Assembly (NCBI GenBank): GCA_964035545.1
Contig: OZ037765.1
Span: forward strand, 248,001 to 312,000
Source: Bugula neritina
Lineage: Eukaryota > Bryozoa > Gymnolaemata > Cheilostomatida > Bugulidae
Direction: 5' to 3'
Length of the DNA stretch: 64,000 nucleotides
The translations under genes and the position numbers were made by a program. This document shows, in pieces, positions 36,657 through 48,399 of the stretch. The notes under the pieces are model-generated. The model was given only the letters and a program-made list of their open reading frames with translations, had not been told where the DNA came from and did not search any database. Positions within the stretch are counted from its first letter, which is position 1, and each line of letters opens with the position of its first letter.

Positions 36657-38049
36657 CTGAAGATGTCAAATAGATAGTGAGTGTCAACAGCTGAAAGTCA
36701 TCATTCTACTAATAGGTTGATAGTCCAACAGCAGTAATATTATGCAACACCTCACTCTGTCCAAGCTGCTTACAACTGTAATAATCATGTATACACTAAC
36801 AGCTACACTAGCTTCAGTGGGTAATTAAATATTTAAACTGTGTCATGATTGGTTAGAGCAACATTACCAAATGAATAAATCAACTCATTTTCGCTGTGAA
36901 AATATGAATAATGGATAGAAATGTTGTAGGATGAAAATGTTCTGTTTGGAAAGGTGCCAATAGTCGAAGTGTTGGACATATTCTGTGAGCTTTTGAATGG
37001 GAAGAGGCAGCAGCACTTAGAGTAGTGAGTATACAGAGTATACAGAGTGTACAGTGTATACAGAGTATACACTGTACACTCTGTATACAGTGTGTACAGA
37101 GTATACAGTGTATACAGACTACAGAGTATACAGAGTGTACAGTATATACAGAGTGTACAGAGTGTACAGTATATACAGAGTGTACAGTATATACAGAGTG
37201 TACAGTATATACAGAGTGTACAGTATATACAGAGTAGAGTATACACTGTATACAAAGTATAATCTGAGTATAATCTCATTATATTGACCAATACAGGTGT
37301 TGAGGAAGATACCAGAATATAATATTGTTAGTATTAATTAGACATTATATTTCGTGTTGGAATCAGCATAGACTAGCTACAGTTATTGCTCAGAGTAGAC
37401 ATATAATCTTCGTATTCACTTGAATAACCCGTCTAGAAGAAGCTGATCAACTGGGGAGTTTTCCCCACTTACTATATAGTATATAATATATCTCAGTCTA
37501 GCATATATATGTACAGAATGTAGCTAGCATCACACATACTGGAAACAGTATATCAGTGCATTGTTCATTCTATATTACTTTCTAGTACCTTTAAAACACT
37601 TACTACAGAAAATTTAAACACACAGAGTAAAGAAAAGTGCACTAGAACACAAAGGTGAAGGTCACAGCACTCAATAATTATGCCAAAAGGGGTGAGCAAC
37701 TGTCTGTATGAGATCACAGGCTAAAAGTATGCACTGAGTCTATACACTGACAATATAAACATGTGTAGGTTGTTATATAAAGCAGTTGTTACTATCATGT
37801 GTATAATTATCCAGTATACAATCATATATTATTGCACCAGGCAACGTGAAGGTTAGTTTATTGCATATGAATATAATTATTCTGAATTTATCTTCAACAT
37901 TGTATTTGGCCATTGAAAAGGCATCTTTCTATAGTCTGAAGTTGAGGAGTAATTCCAGCATCCAAGTCACTGATTGGCTGATGAGAATCAGGTCAGCCAA
38001 TTACAGAGCCCGACAGACCACCACCACCAATAGCATTGAGTGTTAGAGA
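36657..38049. other. Region upstream of the GPCR and downstream of GPAT
   Basis: It holds the candidate GPCR leader exon (36979-36868), a TACAGAGTGTACAGTATA minisatellite at 37022-37255, and the likely GPAT 3' UTR with a minus-strand AATAAA at 37857-37862, 188 nt past the GPAT stop. Nothing else coding was seen. Confidence 0.5.
37022..37255. repeat. 9/18-bp minisatellite ATACAGAGTGTACAGTAT
   Basis: About 24 units of 9-10 bp, arranged in part as 18-bp dimers. It is nearly self-complementary at the GTATAC and GTGTAC cores and creates false ORFs in several frames. Confidence 0.85.
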
Positions 38050-38398
38050 TCAGGTTGTCTTCATGTGGTGACTATAATACATGTCCTGCTGCAGCTGCTT
38101 TAGTGACGCTTTTGGTTTCTCCCTCTTCAATCCGCCATCCCTGTACGAGAGAACACAACTCTATACAGCAAGAGAACACAACTCTATACAGCAAGAGAAC
38201 ACAACTCTATACAGCAAGAGAACACAACTCCATACAGCAAGAGAACACAACTCCATACAGCAAGAGAACACAACTCTATACAGCAAGAGAACACAACTCT
38301 ATACAGCAAGAGAACACAACTCTATACAGCAAGAGAACACAACTCTATACAGCAAGAGAATACATCTATTTACTGGTTTCTTCGACATTTTTATGTTA

Positions 38399-38437
<39 letters not shown>

Positions 38438-41400
38438 CAACATATAGTGTATTATGATACTATACAGTGTATTATGATACTATATAGTGTATTACAATAC
38501 TATATTATAATAATATAGTATTGGTTGATAAACGGGAAGAAACCAACTGCATGTGTGATTGCAAACTACAAAGTAAAACAACATAAACAAGGTAATTAAT
38601 GTTAACAGATGGGCATACAAATCCTAATTCAACAACTCCATTGTAACAAGTAACACTATCAACTATCACACAGCCAACTAAGGAGAGAAACACTAACTAA
38701 CCACTCCAGGTCGACCAGGCCGCCCTGTTGAGCAATCTCAGACTTGATTCTGTTGGCGAAGCTGATGGCACTCTCTCCCTCCAGCTGGGTGGCGGGTGGG
38801 AGGTACCAGACGTCTGCTACTATAGCCCAGCTGGTGAGCAGCATGCCGATGTGTTCCAGCATCGAGTACTTGCTTGAGTTCCAGAAACAGTCTGCGAACC
38901 GGGAGTCGTACTGCAAGAGTAGAATAACTGAGAGTATAGTGACTGTCAGTATAGTGACTGAGAGTACAGTGACTGAGAGTACAGTGACTGAGAGTACAGT
39001 GACTGAGAGTAGAGAGTGAGACTCACCTTAATAGCCACGGGGTAGATAGTCCCGCCGACCTCAAAGCTGCCTTTCTTGAACATCATAACGGAGGTATTGT
39101 TGATGCACGTCCCCTCAGGGAAGATAAGAACCGGGAACTTAGTCACGTCCTGTACGTGTGACTTCAGCCTACAGTCAGCCAATCACAGTGAAGGTCACAT
39201 CTCAGAGTAAAACTGATCACAATACTAACTATAAAGGGAAGACTCTGGTTTTATTCCGTAACATGAGTTGCCTCCTCTACATTGAGGAGTGAGAATACAA
39301 CTCCTACAATACAGCTCTGCCAGTAATAGAGTGAAGTTACCATAGCAACCAGTAAACAGAGCAACTCTACCTGCTAGCCACTGCCAGTCTGTCCTTAGCA
39401 ACAGATCTCTCGAACCAGATGTGGTCCGTGGCTCTAGAGAGGGCGTTCTGCACCATCCCCAGGAAACCCCCTTGTCTCTGTCCGATCTACAGAATACACT
39501 TACAGTAGAATATCTACAGAATACACTTACAGTAAAATATCTACAGAATACACTTACAGTAGAATGTCTACAGAATACACTTACAGTAGAATGTCTACAG
39601 AATACACTTACAGTAGAATATCTACAGAATACACTTACAGTAGAATGTCTACAGAATACACTTACAGTATAATATCTACAGAATACACTTACAGTAGAAT
39701 GTCTACAGAATACACTTACAGTAGAATGTCTACAGAATACACTTACAGTATAATATCTACAGAATACACTTACAGTAGAATGTCTACAGAATACACTTAC
39801 AGTAGAATATCTACAGAATACACTTACAGTAGAATATCTACAGAATACACTTACAGTAGAATGTCTACAGAATACACTTACAGTAGAATGTCTACAGAAT
39901 ACACTTACAGTAGAATATCTACAGAATACACTTACAGTAGAATATCTACAGAATACACTTACAGTAGAATATCTACAGAATACACTTACAGTATAATGTC
40001 TACAGAATACACTTACAGTATAATATCTACAGAATACACTTACAGTATAATGTCTACAGAATACACTTACAGTATAATATCTACAGAATACACTTACAGT
40101 AGAATGTCTACAGAATACACTTACAGTAGAATATCTACAGAATACACTTACAGTAGAATATCTACAGAATACACTTACAGTAGAATGTCTACAGAATACA
40201 CTTACAGTAGAATGTCTACAGAATACACTTACAGTATAATATCTACAGAATACACTTACAGTAGAATGTCTACAGAATACACTTACAGTAGAATATCTAC
40301 AGAATACACTTACAGTAAAATATCTACAGAATACACTTACAGTAGAATATCTACAGAAAACACTTACAGTAGAATATCTACAGAATACACTTACAGTATA
40401 ATATCTACAGAATACACTTACAGTAGAATGTCTACAGAATACACTTACAGTAGAATGTCTACAGAATACACTTACAGTAAAATATCTACAGAATACACTT
40501 ACAGTAGAATATCTACAGAATACACTTACAGTAGAATGTCTACAGAATACACTTACAGTAGAATATCTACAGAATACACTTACAGTAGAATGTCTACAGA
40601 ATACACTTACAGTATAATATCTACAGAATACACTTACAGTAGAATGTCTACAGAATACACTTACAGTAGAATGTCTACAGAATACACTTACAGTATAATA
40701 TCTACAGAATACACTTACAGTAGAATGTCTACAGAATACACTTACAGTAGAATATCTACAGAATACACTTACAGTAGAATATCTACAGAATACACTTACA
40801 GTAGAATGTCTACAGAATACACTTACAGTAGAATGTCTACAGAATACACTTACAGTAGAATGTCTACAGAATACACTTACAGTATAATATCTACAGAATA
40901 CACTTACAGTAGAATATCTACAGAATACACTTACAGTAGAATGTCTACAGAATACACTTACAGTAGAATGTCTTACAAAACCAACTATTCTACAGATTTC
41001 ACTTAATTGATTTAAAACTAGTGTAAAGAGAAACCTGCACCAGAACTTTACATTTAATTATATCACAGACACAATACAGTATACAGTATTGAGGAGGCAA
41101 ATCCCAAAATATAAAACTAGAACTAAACATGTAAACACTGGTAGAGTTGTAGAATGGACGTGTAGAGTAGTAAAGTGGACGTGTAGAGTAGTAGAGTAGA
41201 GTAGAGGTGTAGAGTGGATGTGTAGAGTTGTAGAGTGGACGTGTAGAGTAGTAGAGTAGAGTGGACGTGTAGAGTAGTAGAGTGGACGTGTAGAGTAGTA
41301 GAGTGGCCGTGTAGAGTAGTAGAGTGGACGTGTAGAGTAGTAGAGTGGACGTGTAGAGTAGTAGAGTAGACGTGTAGAGTTGTAGAGTAGACGTGTAGAG

Positions 41401-44400
41401 TGGACGTGTAGAGTGTAGAGTAGACGTGTAGAGTGGACGTGTAGAGTAGTAGAGTAGACGTGTAGAGTAGTAGAGTGGAAGTGTAGAGTAGTAGAGTTGT
41501 AGAGTAGTAGAGTAGAGTGTAGAGTAGTAGAGTAGACGTGTAGAGTTGTAGAGTGGACGTGTAGAGTTGTAGAGTGGACGTGTAAAGTAGTAGAGTGGAC
41601 GTGTAGAGTAGTAGAGTAGAGTAGTAGAGTAGACGTGTAGAGTAGTAGAGTAGACGTGTAGAGTGGACGTGTAGAGTGTAGAGTAGACGTGTAGAGTGGA
41701 CGTGTAGAGTAGTAGAGTAGACGTGTAGAGTAGAGTGTAGAGTAGTAGAGTGGACGTGTAGAGTTGTAGAGTGGACGTGTAGAGTAGTAGAGTAGACGTG
41801 TAGAGTAGTAGAGTAGACGTGTAGAGTAGACGTGTAGAGTAGAGTGGACGTGTAGAGTAGTAGAGTAGAAGTGTAGAGTAGTAGAGTAGAAGTGTAGAGT
41901 AGTAGAGTAGACGTGTAGAGTAGACGTGTAGAGTAGTAGAGTAGACGTGTAGAGTAGTAGAGTAGACGTGTAGAGTGGAAGTGTAGAGTTGTAGAGTGGA
42001 CGTGTAGAGTAGTAGAGTAGACGTGTAGAGTAGTAGAGTGGACGTGTAGAGTAGTAGAGTAGACGTGTAGAGTGGAAGTGTAGAGTGGACGTGTAGAGTA
42101 GATGAGAGATGGGAGATAAGAGACCGGGAAGCCTTCAGTAAACAGAACTATCTGGTATTACTATGGCAAGTAGATATGGAATCATATGTAAATATCAAGT
42201 AGATGTTATCAGTACAGCTACTCCACTTATCACTCTTTTACTACTACAAGGTATGAATCCCACACTCCTGTCAGAAGTACTGTAACCTGACTCAACAACC
42301 GGTGCTGACGTGAAGAGTGCTGCCACTAGGGATAGTTAACAGACAGACAGACAGACTATGAGTAGAGATGCACAAACAAATATATAATGATATTATACTA
42401 GTTACCAGAGCATAGCAGTTGTCATTCTGCATGATAATCACATCGATGGGGGATGTGTGGTTGGCCACACATATTCCTCCAGGTTTAGCCCGATTCTCTC
42501 TGAAATACAACCAAACAGTGTTAATCTAGTTTATACCACAGAGTATCTTAGGAGAGGTCAATTCCTGGGAGTTATCTTCTCACATACTTGCTGAGTGACA
42601 GAGGGTTGCTGTGGGTACATGCGTACCTATACACCCAATATCTCCATTCTACTAACATGCATTTTTGCTTAAAAGGAATGAAATGTTGATATGAGAGTTT
42701 AGCCATTTTTAGCGAACTTTTTAAATTTTGATTTCTTTAAAACTTTCCATGGATAGGCTGATCCCATTTAATAATTTTCATAGTCCCTGAGTCTAGGTTA
42801 TCAACAAGAATATCAATATGAATATTGTTTGGAATAAATAGCACTAGTGGGTATACATTGTCATTACTATGATCATTGTGTCAGTATATGCTAAACTACG
42901 TTTGTGTGAATGCTTTGACAATAGACAATGTAATTTGAACAGTAGAGATGTACCTTTGGAAAATTAACACCAAAGTTACAACAAGCAGCAGAAATATATG
43001 ATTTATCTTGATGGTTTATCACCAGTTCAAGTTTAACTAAAACAGTGATAGACAACTCAAGTTCGACTAGAGCCGGTCATTTGGGAAAGGGTAAACTGCA
43101 ACTAAACACTTGCCTACTGCATAGACAGGCCACTGTATGGACACGAGAAAGCTCTCATATTTCCACTGCAGGTTTGGCCCACGTGTAAGCAGTAGTGACC
43201 TTTGGCACCACGCGGATTGTGCATGATGCGTGAGACGACCCACGCCCCTTGTAGGGTGATGAATGACTTGCAGACGACAGTGCGTGGCGTATATTCCATA
43301 TACCGGCTACTGCGCTGTGAATAGTTGAAAGCCGTACGTATTGCATCAGCTGCCCGCTAGTCCAGTTACTAGCTAACGTCTAGTTTCTGCTGCAGCAGAT
43401 AATTCAGTCAACTTTCTACAACTATCATGTTTAAGTAGCACCAGTGTCAACATGGTCAGATGTTGTGCACTTTAAACTCTACACTTTGAAATCTGAGATG
43501 AACTATAGCCAGATTGACCTCAGACTACACACACAGAAAGTTAGGGGGGAGGTTGAAGTTGTCCTTCTCAGATGAATAATTCACTGAGGCTAAGATATCA
43601 ACTGATTACACCAGTATACTAGTTATATCAACACAAACACTTTTCTAAAGCTGCAGGCCAAATCCAAGGATTTATAACACGACTACTGAGCCCCAACACT
43701 AACAAAGCCAATACTAACAAACCAACACAATCAATTTGATTGCCACACCCTCACTTGTTGCAACATGCTGTTAGGTTTTGTGAGTTTATTCATCTACTGA
43801 AAGTGCTGCAACATTCAGCTAATCCACCTGATTGACTAAAGTCTTGTGGTTAGTTGAAAGTCAAATACTCCACAAATTAATTTAAATTACATGCAATGCA
43901 TTTTAAGAGGAAATAACAATTGTCTCCCACCACCCTAGAGCTAGGTTAGTTAATATTGCAACATAACCTTCCAACTCGTGTCTCCTAGTAATTCACGATA
44001 CACTTCAGTTACTCTGAATTACTCCCTGGACTTTGCCCTTCAACTCTCAACTCTCCATTCAACCAGTGGAAAGTGAGTCACATTCAGAGATGAGTGAATT
44101 TGACCTGAGAAATTTCACCCCAACTGAGATGCTGATTTCAGCTACATTTGAAAGGAGTTATAAAGTTCCCCACACTGCTAGCACCCAGCTACAGTTACTG
44201 TCTGTCTGTTTGGTCTGTCTGTTTGTCCAGAAGACACCGTGTGAACAAACATATTCTCTACTCCGGATGTAGAGGGAGTGATAGTTACACTTTCAATTAC
44301 GAGTTGTGAGTGGTATTCTATTGAATTGGTACTAGTACTACTGCTAGTACTAGTACTAGTACTAGTACTACTACTAGTACTAGTACTACTGCTAGTACTT

Positions 44401-47400
44401 AGTACTAGTACTAGTACTACTGCTAGTACTAGTACTACTGCTAGTATTAGTACTAGCAGTAGTACTAGTACTAGCAGTAGTACTAGTACTAGTACTACTG
44501 CTAGTACTAGTACTACTGCTAGTATTAGTACTAGCAGTAGTACTAGTACTAGCAGTAGTACTAGTACTAGTACTACTACTAGTACTAGTACTACTACTAG
44601 TACTAGTACTACTACTAGTACTAGTACTAGCAGTAGTACTAGTACTAGTACTACTGCTAGTATTAGTACTAGCAGTAGTACTACTGCTAGTACTAGCAGT
44701 AGTACTAGTACTACTACTAGTACTAGTACTACTACTAGTACTAGTACTAGCAGTAGTACTAGTACTTAGTAACTGAGACTCACGTGTTGTGAAAGCGAAT
44801 GACTGCACCGAAGGCCCTGGTTATGACTCTGCAACTCATGATGGTGAAATACTTGTTGGCGTAGAACCTCATTCTACAAACAAACAAATTATTTATATAT
44901 TAGTATTCAGCTTCCCTGGTGTTGAATTGTTCTCTAAGAGTACCCAGGTATTGATATTAGTTTGGAGGAGTTACATAACACTGATTACATAATACCCAAA
45001 CATTGCATGACAGTCTGTGGTGCAAACAAAACTTCAAGAATAATAAATAAATCAATTATAAGTACTCACAGCAACTCATATAACACGGACACAACACAAA
45101 CTGAATAACATATAATACTGATTAGACCAAACCAACTACAGCCAATAGTGGGAGGAGCTATATTCATTCTGCTAAAGAGTTGCAACTTATAATTTCAGGT
45201 GCAGGACAGAGGTAAGACTGTAAACATGGGTTTATCATATAACTTCATCAGTCTGAGTCCTAACTACCATATTATTGCTACTTCAATACAACTATCAGCA
45301 GCTTGAGTACATCTCAGTAACTGCCCACCCCTAGCAACCAAACTCTCAGTAACTGCTACCTACTTATTTATCATTTAAAAGTTTATAAAGCAGATAATAA
45401 AATTAATTTGAAAATGCAAAAAGCATATCAAATAATTTGCTGCACTTTCACACATGTGGCAGTGGTGTATACAGCAAGGGTGTGGCAGTGGTGTATAGAG
45501 CAGGGGCAAGGGAACATGTTGAGAATAAATGAAAATAAAAAGTAAATAAATATATAAAGTGAAAATTAAACGATCCAGACTTACATACTTACTTTCTAAA
45601 ATACAAGAAGTATTGTTTAAGTATATTCTTACAGTCTAGTAGTTGGATTAAACATATATGAAAGATAAACATTTATCAAAATAAATAAATAAATAGAAAT
45701 AATATTCTGGACACCACTGTATCCATCTTCAGAGGTAGTTCATCTATTCCTTCATAACTACTAACTTTCTCACAAGGAAAGGCTCAGTTTATTGTCAAGA
45801 TTACATATCCTACCCTCCCACCCTCCACTACAGTACAAACAGGAAAAGCATTCAATGCTACGTAAGTTAGACAACGAGTAAACAAAACCTCACCTTCTGT
45901 TGGGAATGTATCCAACTATAGCTGTTGTGATGACCAGTAGCCCGAGCCCCACGGACACTATGCACAGTCTAACTGGGAGTAGAACACAGTACCGGAATAT
46001 GCCCCCTACCAGCCACAGGAATGTCAGTCTATTGCTGATGTGCTGATAGTTTAAGTTGGTTCGAGTCAACAAGTTCCACGAAGATAATTCTAGAAAAACA
46101 GTAAAACCTTTGTATGGTCATGACATTCAACAGTAGGATGCAGCAAACACATAGGCATGGTGCTTATTGACAGCAATCAGATAAGCATGGTGCTTATTGA
46201 CAGCAATCAGATAAGCATGGTGCTTACCTGAAGAGAGAAACCTCTGAGTCACATCATCTTCTACTATTGACTGAAACAAAACCAGCGAGTTGTAGTGAAC
46301 GGCATACAGAATACTACTACTAACCTCTACACAATACTACTACTAACCTCTACACAATACTACTACTAACCTCTACACAATACTACTACTAACCTCTACA
46401 CAATAATACTACTAACCTCTACACAATACTACTACTAACCTCTACACAATACTACTACTAACCTCTACACAATACTACTACTAACCTCTACACAATACTA
46501 CTACTAACCTCTACAGAATACTACTACTAACCTCTACACAATACTACTACTAACCTCTACACAATACTACTACTAACCTCTACAGAATACTACTACTAAC
46601 CTCTACACAATACTACTACTAACCTCTACACAATACTACTACTAACCTCTACACAATACTATTACTAACCTCTACACAATACTACTACTAACCTCTACAG
46701 AATACTACTACTAACCTCTACACAATACTACTAACCTCTACACAATACTACTACTAACCTCTACACAATACTACTACTAACCTCTACACAATACTACTTA
46801 CCTCTACACAATACTACTACTAACCTCTACACAATACTACTACTAACCTCTACACAATACTACTACTAACCTCTACACAATACTACTACTAACCTCTACA
46901 CAATACTACTACTAACCTCTACGCCACTTCTACAGAAGAACATGGCATCTTTAAGCTGAAACTCATGCTGCAAAGTCGCCAAGGACCTGACGTTAGGAAT
47001 CTTCTTAGTGTGAACTTTAGCTTGCCTGTGTATCAGCTTAACCTCGTCTCCATTTTGTGTGACCGAGTCAAAATTCGGGGAGTTATGCTCACCATCGCTA
47101 TCGGAATCGCTCGACGGCTCTTCTTGGTCGGATTGAAATGTTATCTTTTCTCTTCCTAACTGGCAATTCGCATAACAGCATAGAAACAACTACACTCATT
47201 GCAGGTTTAGTCAGTCATCATTTCATAATCTAACATTTATTGTAGTTAATTTTATTGCCATCTAGATAATAAGAGATAACATCATATTCTAATTCATAGT
47301 GATAATGATGGCCATAAAGTTAAAAAGGAAGGAGTAAGGTGATAATTAATATACCGATAACGTAATTACCATTATATTAATGTTGAGTATTACCTTACTC

Positions 47401-48399
47401 TTTAGTAATAATGTTAATAATAACAAATAAATAGCTATCACAATGTTATATCTAATAGTAATAGGTTATATGACTAGCTACAAGAGTAAGCATTGGTATT
47501 ACTACCAGTATAACTATAAATATTATTATAAGTATTACTGTCATATAAATATTAAAATAACTATTTATATTAGCATTACTAATACTACCTATTATTACTA
47601 TTATACTTAGTATTACTATAAAATAAATATAACACTCACACTGATACGATTACAGTATGAGTATGACTAAGACTAAGAGTATAATATCAATTGTATAACT
47701 ATAACTTCAAGTAGTTTTTTCAACTTGGCACAATCACAATGACAATAGCCGTTTACAGTTTTAAAAAATATATTTCAACTAAATCTCAAACTGGCATTAG
47801 CACAGCATTCACTGTCAGTGATAATCATAATGATTATGTCATAGTGATGATAAAACTAAAAGCATGTAACTTGTAAGCTAAATAATTAATATTATAATTG
47901 TAATAAAATTTTGAATATAATTTTGAATAACCATGACATTTATATCATTACTAATAATATTTTATTATTAATATAAATATTATTATCATTATGATAACGT
48001 TATTAGATTAGATTTAATTATTTATATTTTATAATTATATTCATCATCATTTTATCACCATTATGATTATCATTATGATTATTGATTATAATATTATTAT
48101 TGACAACAAATTAAAGTTTTAATAATATTATCAAATATAATAATTCAAAAATAAGTATAACACTTATGATTTAACATTAACTAATAAGTAATAACTTAAA
48201 CTTGGAGTAAAAGTTATCAACTAATATTAATAAGTAAAACTAAAAGAAAATAACTTACGTCAAAAACCTTGAGAAGAACCTGAACATAAAATTTTCTGAG
48301 ACCAAACGATTTTCCTATAACTGCTAAGAAAATGGCTAAAGATAGTAAAAAAAACAATGGCATTAAAATAATAGGTAAGTAAAACATGCTGAACACCAT
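38050..48399 (-). CDS. GPAT4: Glycerol-3-phosphate acyltransferase, GPAT3/GPAT4 type
   Basis: ER membrane enzyme that makes lysophosphatidate from glycerol-3-phosphate and acyl-CoA, the first step of triacylglycerol and phospholipid synthesis. Exons 48399-48259, 47159-46917, 46270-46228, 46089-45894, 44873-44784, 42499-42406, 39486-39371, 39168-39027, 38910-38702 and 38140-38050 join in phase to about 454 residues (human GPAT4 456, GPAT3 434). An N-terminal hydrophobic segment (FLLSLAIFLAVIG) is followed by an acidic Ser-rich cytosolic stretch, then VEDDVTQRF and SSWNLLTRTN. Next come two membrane spans (FRYCVLLPVRL, GLGLLVITTAIV) and the acyltransferase motifs NHTSPID (catalytic His and Asp), WFERS, FPEGTC and FKKGSFEVGG. 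The C-terminus contains WNSSKYSMLEH, TSWAIVADVWYLPP and DGGLKREKPK. GPAT3 versus GPAT4 cannot be separated, since invertebrates usually have one ancestor of both. Confidence 0.94.
38142..38362 (-). repeat. 23-bp minisatellite resembling the last GPAT acceptor
   Basis: About 10 units of ACAACTCTATACAGCAAGAG plus AAC. The true acceptor is TGTTCTCTCGTACAG|GGATGG and each unit reads TGTTCTCTTGCTGTATAG on the minus strand, a near copy that ends in TAG. Confidence 0.85.
38402..38432. repeat. (AT)n microsatellite
   Basis: About 15 AT dinucleotides in the last GPAT intron. Confidence 0.95.
38932..39022. repeat. 15-bp repeat GTGACTGAGAGTACA
   Basis: About six units that fill most of the 116-bp GPAT intron 38911-39026. 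On the minus strand each contains ACTCTCAG, acceptor-like. Confidence 0.85.
39487..40975 (-). repeat. 27-bp minisatellite, about 55 copies, copying the GPAT exon 7 acceptor
   Basis: Very regular units ATATCTACAGAATACACTTACAGTAGA (written here in the plus sense as ATATCTACAGAATACACTTA then CAGTAGA). On the minus strand every unit reads GTATTCTGTAG|AT. The real exon 7 begins GTATTCTGTAG|ATCGGACAG, so the acceptor is exactly the edge of the array. Each unit also holds a donor-like CTGTAAGTG. Use of an upstream copy would put TAG in frame immediately before the true exon. The array makes a false 480-residue ORF on the plus strand. Confidence 0.95.
41140..42108. repeat. Irregular minisatellite GTAGAGTGGACGTGTAGAGTA
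   Basis: About 970 bp of 10-21-bp units built from GTAGAGT(A/G)GACGT and GTAGAGTAGTAGAGT blocks in the same GPAT intron as the 27-bp array. Confidence 0.9.
42500..44783. other. GPAT intron 5, 2.3 kb
   Basis: Apart from the ACTAGT array at its exon 5 side, no gene is supported. 43100-43380 is locally GC-richer with short open frames on the minus strand that show no family resemblance. Confidence 0.5.
44325..44768. repeat. ACTAGT/AGTACT self-complementary array
   Basis: 440 bp of AGTACTAGTACTACTGCT-like units directly after the donor of GPAT exon 5. The AGTACT and ACTAGT hexamers are perfect palindromes, so the array reads almost alike on both strands and can fold on itself. It gives false poly-Ser/Thr ORFs on both strands. 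Confidence 0.9.
46131..46225 (-). repeat. 30-bp repeat, three copies, from the GPAT exon 3 donor region
   Basis: Units of AGATAAGCATGGTGCTTATT plus GACAGCAATC. The true donor is TTCAG|GTAAGCACCATGC and the copies read CAATAAGCACCATGC, a donor copy with the GT lost. Confidence 0.8.
46310..46916 (-). repeat. 23-bp minisatellite, about 26 copies, copying the GPAT exon 2 donor
   Basis: Units ACACAATACTACTACTAACC plus TCT. On the minus strand every unit reads GTAGAG|GTTAGTAGTAG. Exon 2 ends GGCGTAGAG|GTTAGTAGTAG, so the array begins at the exon border and repeats the last six coding bases with the 5' splice site. The unit is not a multiple of three. Confidence 0.93.
47160..48258. other. GPAT intron 1, AT-rich
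   Basis: 1.1 kb, almost entirely A/T with TATTATTATAA and AATACTATTAG patches. No exon or RNA gene seen. Confidence 0.55.

Noticed and set aside
36833-37291. 152-codon minus-strand ORF with a Cys/Tyr/Leu repeat, fused to MSNTSTIGTFPN
   Set aside because: The first part is a translated minisatellite. The MSNTST part might be a receptor leader exon but fails the splice phase to the next exon, so it was not put in the coding model.
38142-40975. Regular arrays that resemble a CRISPR locus at first sight
   Set aside because: Units are contiguous with no unique spacers, there are no cas genes, and the surroundings are animal genes.
39564-41006. 480-codon plus-strand ORF of MSTEYTYSR repeats
   Set aside because: It is a by-product of a 27-bp (9-codon) intronic minisatellite lacking a stop in that frame, lies antisense in a GPAT intron, and has no upstream exon.
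44278-44808. Poly-Ser/Thr ORFs on both strands
   Set aside because: They follow from the self-complementary AGTACT array, not from coding selection.
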